NCBI GenBank assembly: GCA_037444075.1
Contig: JBBIND010000003.1
Span: 55,245 to 119,244, forward strand
Direction of reading: 5' to 3'
DNA: 64,000 nucleotides
Source: JBBIND01 sp037444075
Lineage (GTDB): Bacteria; Acidobacteriota; Terriglobia; Bryobacterales; Bryobacteraceae
In this document: positions 61,205 to 64,000 of the stretch, piece after piece
How the letters are laid out: each line of letters begins with the position of its first letter
Position numbering within the stretch: position 1 is the first letter of the stretch
Translations under genes and position numbers: made by a program
Notes under the pieces: generated by a model
The model's input: only the letters and a program-made list of their open reading frames with translations
What the model was told of the DNA's origin: nothing
Databases searched by the model: none

Positions 61205-63934
61205 ATGACACTGAAAACTCTAACTGCTTTCTTGCTTTTCACGTTGCCCGCCTTCGGCAGGTCTTCGATCCCGCTGGCCGGAACGTGGGATTTCCGTCTC
61301 GACCCGGAGAAGGTGGGCCACGCCCGCAACTGGCAGGGCGAACGCATCGCGGGTGAATCAATCTACCTGCCTGGAAGCACTGATCAGGCCGGCTATGGGA
61401 ACAAAACCAGCGGGCCGGAAAAGGGTTGGTTATCCCGCCCCGCGACCTACGAAGGTCCCGCCTGGTACCAGCGTGACGTCCACATCCCGGAAAGCTGGCG
61501 CGGGAAACGCATTACGCTGTTTCTGGAACGTCCTCACTGGCAGACCGAGGTCTGGGTGAATGGCCGCGCGGCCGGGGTTGAGAACAGTCTCTCCACACCG
61601 CACGTTTACGATCTGACCAGCCTGCTCGCGCCCGGCCGCCACCGCCTCACCATCTGCGTAGATAACACCTACCGCATCGACGTCGGCAGAAATGCCCACA
61701 GCGTCACCGATCATACGCAGACAAACTGGAACGGCATCGTCGGCAGGATCGAATTGCAGGCGAGCGACCCTGCCTGGATTGACTCCGCCAGGGTCTATAC
61801 CGACGTCAAGAGCCGCGCCGTGCGCGTGGTGGCTGAGGTACGCAACGCCACAGGCACTCCGCTGGCCGGCGAAATCATGGCCTCGGTGGCGGGAACGGTG
61901 GCACAGGCATCGTCGGCTGTTTCTCTGCCGGCTGCCGCCCAGAGCGTTGAGTTGCTCATTCCGATGCCAAAGAACACCAGGCTGTGGGACGAGTACGTGC
62001 CGTCAGTCCAGGAGTTGGAGCTCACGCTGACGTTGCGCGGAGCCGGTAAAGTGCTGCGCGACAGCACCCGAACGACCTTCGGGCTGCGCTCAATCGGCAC
62101 ACAAGGCACGCAGTTCGTCTTGAATGACCGCCCTCTGTTCCTGCGCGGCACGCTCGAGTGCAACATCTTTCCGCTCACGGGCTATCCTCCCATGGACGTC
62201 GAAGGCTGGGAGCGCCTTTACCGGATCGCGCGCGCCTACGGGCTGAATCATTTCCGGTTTCACTCCTGGTGCCCGCCGGAGGCGGCGTTCATAGCTGCTG
62301 ACAAGGCGGGGTTCTTGCTTCAGGTCGAATTGCCTGTGTGGAGTTCCAGGGTAGGAAAGGACGCCGAGTTGGACGCCTTCATGCGCGCTGAGGGCGAGCG
62401 CATTCTTAAGAGCTACGGCAACCATCCCTCATTCACGATGCTCTGTCTTGGCAACGAACTGACAGGCGATTTCGAGACCATGGACAAGATGGTCACCGCG
62501 TTGAGAGAGAAGGATCCCCGGCGCCTTTACACATTCAGCTCCGACCACCGCCGGAGAGCCCCCGGTCCGACATCCGATTACTACGTATCCCACAACACTA
62601 CTCTCGGGCCTGTTCGCATCCACGGCGCGCGTTTCGGCAAGACCATGTCGAACACGGATTATGACTTCTCGGACATGGTCAAGTTGATGCCCATGCCGCT
62701 GGTCGCGCACGAGCTTGGACAATGGGTGGTCTTCCCGGATTACAAGGAACTCGGAAGTTACACGGGCGTCTTGAAGCCGCGGAACCTGGAAGCCTTCCAG
62801 CATCAGTTGGCGCAGCGTGGCATGGCTGATCAGGCGGCGGCATTTCAGGCGGCATCCGGCAAGTTCGCCTGGCTGGTCTACAAGGAAGACATGGAGGCGG
62901 CGCTGCGCACGCCCCGCTTCGGCGGATATCAACTCCTGCAAATCCATGACTTTCCGGGTCAGGGCGAGGCCCTCGTCGGCCTCCTGGACTCCTTCTGGAA
63001 CAGCAAGGGGATATTCACACCGGAGGAGTTCCGCCGCTTCAATAGCGAGACTGTGCCGCTTCTGCGTTTGCCTAAGTTCGTATGGACGTACGGGGAAAGG
63101 CTGAAAGCCAGAGTGGAGGTCGCTCATTACGGCAAACAGCCGCTGACGAGGACGGTGGCCTCATGGTCGGTCCGCGGGGACGACGGAAGAACCTGGTCGA
63201 CGGGGAAGCTGCGGGCGGTGACGATCCCGGTGGGCAGTGTCACCAACCTGGGAGAGATCTCATTCCCGCTCGGCCCGGCTCAGCGCGCGGCTCGTTTGAA
63301 GGTGACGGTGGCGCTCGAAGGCACGGACGCCCGCAACGATTGGGACATATGGGTTTACCCGAAGGAACTCGTCACGCCGCCGGGAGAGGTGCTGGTCACC
63401 GGGACGCTCGACCGCGCGGCCTGGGACAAGCTGTCCTCCGGCGGTTCCGTGGCGCTACTGTTAGCGCCCGGCTCGTCCGCCGGACGGACCTTGCCGATGC
63501 GCTTCCTGCCTGTCTTCTGGTCCTTGAGTTGGTTTAAAGCTCAGCCCGGCACACTGGGCATTCTCACTGACCCGTCCCATCCGGCGTTACGAGAGTTTCC
63601 CACTGACATGCACAGCAACTGGCAGTGGTGGGAACTGACGCAGAATGCGCGCGCCTTCATCCTCGACGATTTGCCGGGCTCTTTAAGGCCCGTCGTGCAG
63701 GTGATCGACGACTATCACCGGAACCACAAGCTCGGCGCCGTCCTGGAGGCTCGCGTTGGCAAAGGGCGGCTGCTGATCAGTTCGCTCGACCTTGTATCCG
63801 ATCTCGACCAACGCCCGGTAGCGCGCCAACTGCGGCACTCGCTTCTGAGCTACGCGCAGAGCCAGAGTTTCCAGCCAGAAGTTGAATTGGATCCATCAGC
63901 CCTGAGCACCCTTCTCACGAATCGGGGACAGTAA
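61205..63934 (+). CDS. Secreted glycoside hydrolase family 2 protein
   Basis: GH2-type enzyme of 909 aa. A signal peptide (TLKTLTAFLLFTLPAFGRS) is followed by a sugar-binding jelly roll (about 20-190; LAGTWDFRLDPE, WYQRDVHIPESWRGKRITLFLE), an Ig-like domain (about 195-295) and a TIM barrel (about 300-560) starting NDRPLFLRGTLECN. Glu418 in LCLGNELTGD is the expected acid/base and Glu503 in LVAHELGQW a candidate nucleophile. The last 300 residues form extra beta domains. Beta-galactosidase, mannosidase or glucuronidase activity is possible; the specificity is unknown. The ATG at 61205 gives the signal peptide. The stop (63932-63934) lies in a repeat. Confidence 0.87.
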   Translation: MTLKTLTAFLLFTLPAFGRSSIPLAGTWDFRLDPEKVGHARNWQGERIAGESIYLPGSTDQAGYGNKTSGPEKGWLSRPATYEGPAWYQRDVHIPESWRGKRITLFLERPHWQTEVWVNGRAAGVENSLSTPHVYDLTSLLAPGRHRLTICVDNTYRIDVGRNAHSVTDHTQTNWNGIVGRIELQASDPAWIDSARVYTDVKSRAVRVVAEVRNATGTPLAGEIMASVAGTVAQASSAVSLPAAAQSVELLIPMPKNTRLWDEYVPSVQELELTLTLRGAGKVLRDSTRTTFGLRSIGTQGTQFVLNDRPLFLRGTLECNIFPLTGYPPMDVEGWERLYRIARAYGLNHFRFHSWCPPEAAFIAADKAGFLLQVELPVWSSRVGKDAELDAFMRAEGERILKSYGNHPSFTMLCLGNELTGDFETMDKMVTALREKDPRRLYTFSSDHRRRAPGPTSDYYVSHNTTLGPVRIHGARFGKTMSNTDYDFSDMVKLMPMPLVAHELGQWVVFPDYKELGSYTGVLKPRNLEAFQHQLAQRGMADQAAAFQAASGKFAWLVYKEDMEAALRTPRFGGYQLLQIHDFPGQGEALVGLLDSFWNSKGIFTPEEFRRFNSETVPLLRLPKFVWTYGERLKARVEVAHYGKQPLTRTVASWSVRGDDGRTWSTGKLRAVTIPVGSVTNLGEISFPLGPAQRAARLKVTVALEGTDARNDWDIWVYPKELVTPPGEVLVTGTLDRAAWDKLSSGGSVALLLAPGSSAGRTLPMRFLPVFWSLSWFKAQPGTLGILTDPSHPALREFPTDMHSNWQWWELTQNARAFILDDLPGSLRPVVQVIDDYHRNHKLGAVLEARVGKGRLLISSLDLVSDLDQRPVARQLRHSLLSYAQSQSFQPEVELDPSALSTLLTNRGQ

Positions 63935-64000
63935 CCAATTGCACTGTTTCCGCTGCGCTCGGGTTGCGGGCCGTCGCGCCTTCGTCTCAAGCCTCGGACT
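63918..64000 (+). repeat. Second copy of the dispersed element (cut by the window end)
   Basis: The first 23 bases are the terminal repeat with two changes (CGAATCGGGGACAGTAACC...). From 63943 to the window end, 58 bases match 61051-61108 with one difference. It carries the last codons and the TAA stop of the GH2 gene. The right half lies outside the window. Confidence 0.85.

Noticed and set aside
1..64000. CRISPR arrays, phage or integrase genes, rRNA, tRNA
   Set aside because: Looked for in the gaps between genes; no regular spaced repeats, no tyrosine or serine recombinase motifs and no tRNA-like cloverleaf were seen.

Overview
The window is GC-rich, almost fully coding and reads like a chromosome segment of an Acidobacteriota bacterium of the Solibacter/Bryobacter type. 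The evidence is a very large carboxypeptidase-regulatory/TonB-dependent receptor, many Tat-exported sulfatases, Gfo/Idh/MocA oxidoreductases, sugar-isomerase TIM barrels and DUF1080 proteins, a DUF5916 outer-membrane protein, and an actinobacterial-style multifunctional 2-oxoglutarate decarboxylase next to housekeeping genes. This assignment is inferred from gene content; there is no rRNA in the window. I saw no tRNA, CRISPR array, phage genes or integrase.

Layout. 1-6.5 kb: the 3' end of a sugar isomerase and an unknown gene, a terminator hairpin, a convergent TonB receptor and a divergent NCS1-type permease. 6.5-14.8 kb: der, the fused kgd/sucA, a cyclophilin lipoprotein overlapping polA (whose proofreading residues look lost). 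15-19.5 kb: a tight five-gene envelope operon (lpxC, CDP-alcohol phosphatidyltransferase, a PH-like membrane protein, a YdcF-like protein, an MsbA-like ABC exporter). 19.5-20.4 kb: a lone Flp pilin gene with a candidate sigma-54 site and a strong downstream hairpin. 20.4-24.2 kb: aroC-def-fmt-argJ, all overlapping or touching. 24.3-29.8 kb: a sulfatase with a double-DUF1080 protein, a hemB/efflux-adaptor pair, and an acylphosphatase.

30-49.9 kb is catabolic accessory DNA: a Gfo/Idh/MocA-isomerase-DUF5916 run, a membrane protein divergent from an esterase, a TauE-sulfatase-ceramidase run, an SDR gene followed by an eroded FAD-oxidoreductase pseudogene, YjbQ, a UroD-like methyltransferase divergent from a Tat-exported glycosidase-like protein, a beta-propeller-like protein, a membrane-anchored protein and a galactonate-dehydratase-like enolase. 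50-64 kb: an epimerase-like SDR, a membrane M28 peptidase, a tandem pair of Gfo/Idh/MocA paralogues, a three-gene overlapping operon (DHDPS-like, esterase, PLP decarboxylase), a BrnT/BrnA toxin-antitoxin pair and a GH2 glycosidase.

The most unusual feature is a dispersed repeat with perfect 22-bp terminal inverted repeats. Copies or half-copies sit at 60336, 61028-61175 and 63918-end. They flank the toxin-antitoxin pair and the GH2 gene, and two of them supply the last codons and the stop codon of the gene before them. Other points are a TauE gene fused through a one-base frameshift to a carboxypeptidase-regulatory remnant, and a tandem duplicate that seems to have lost its Tat signal.
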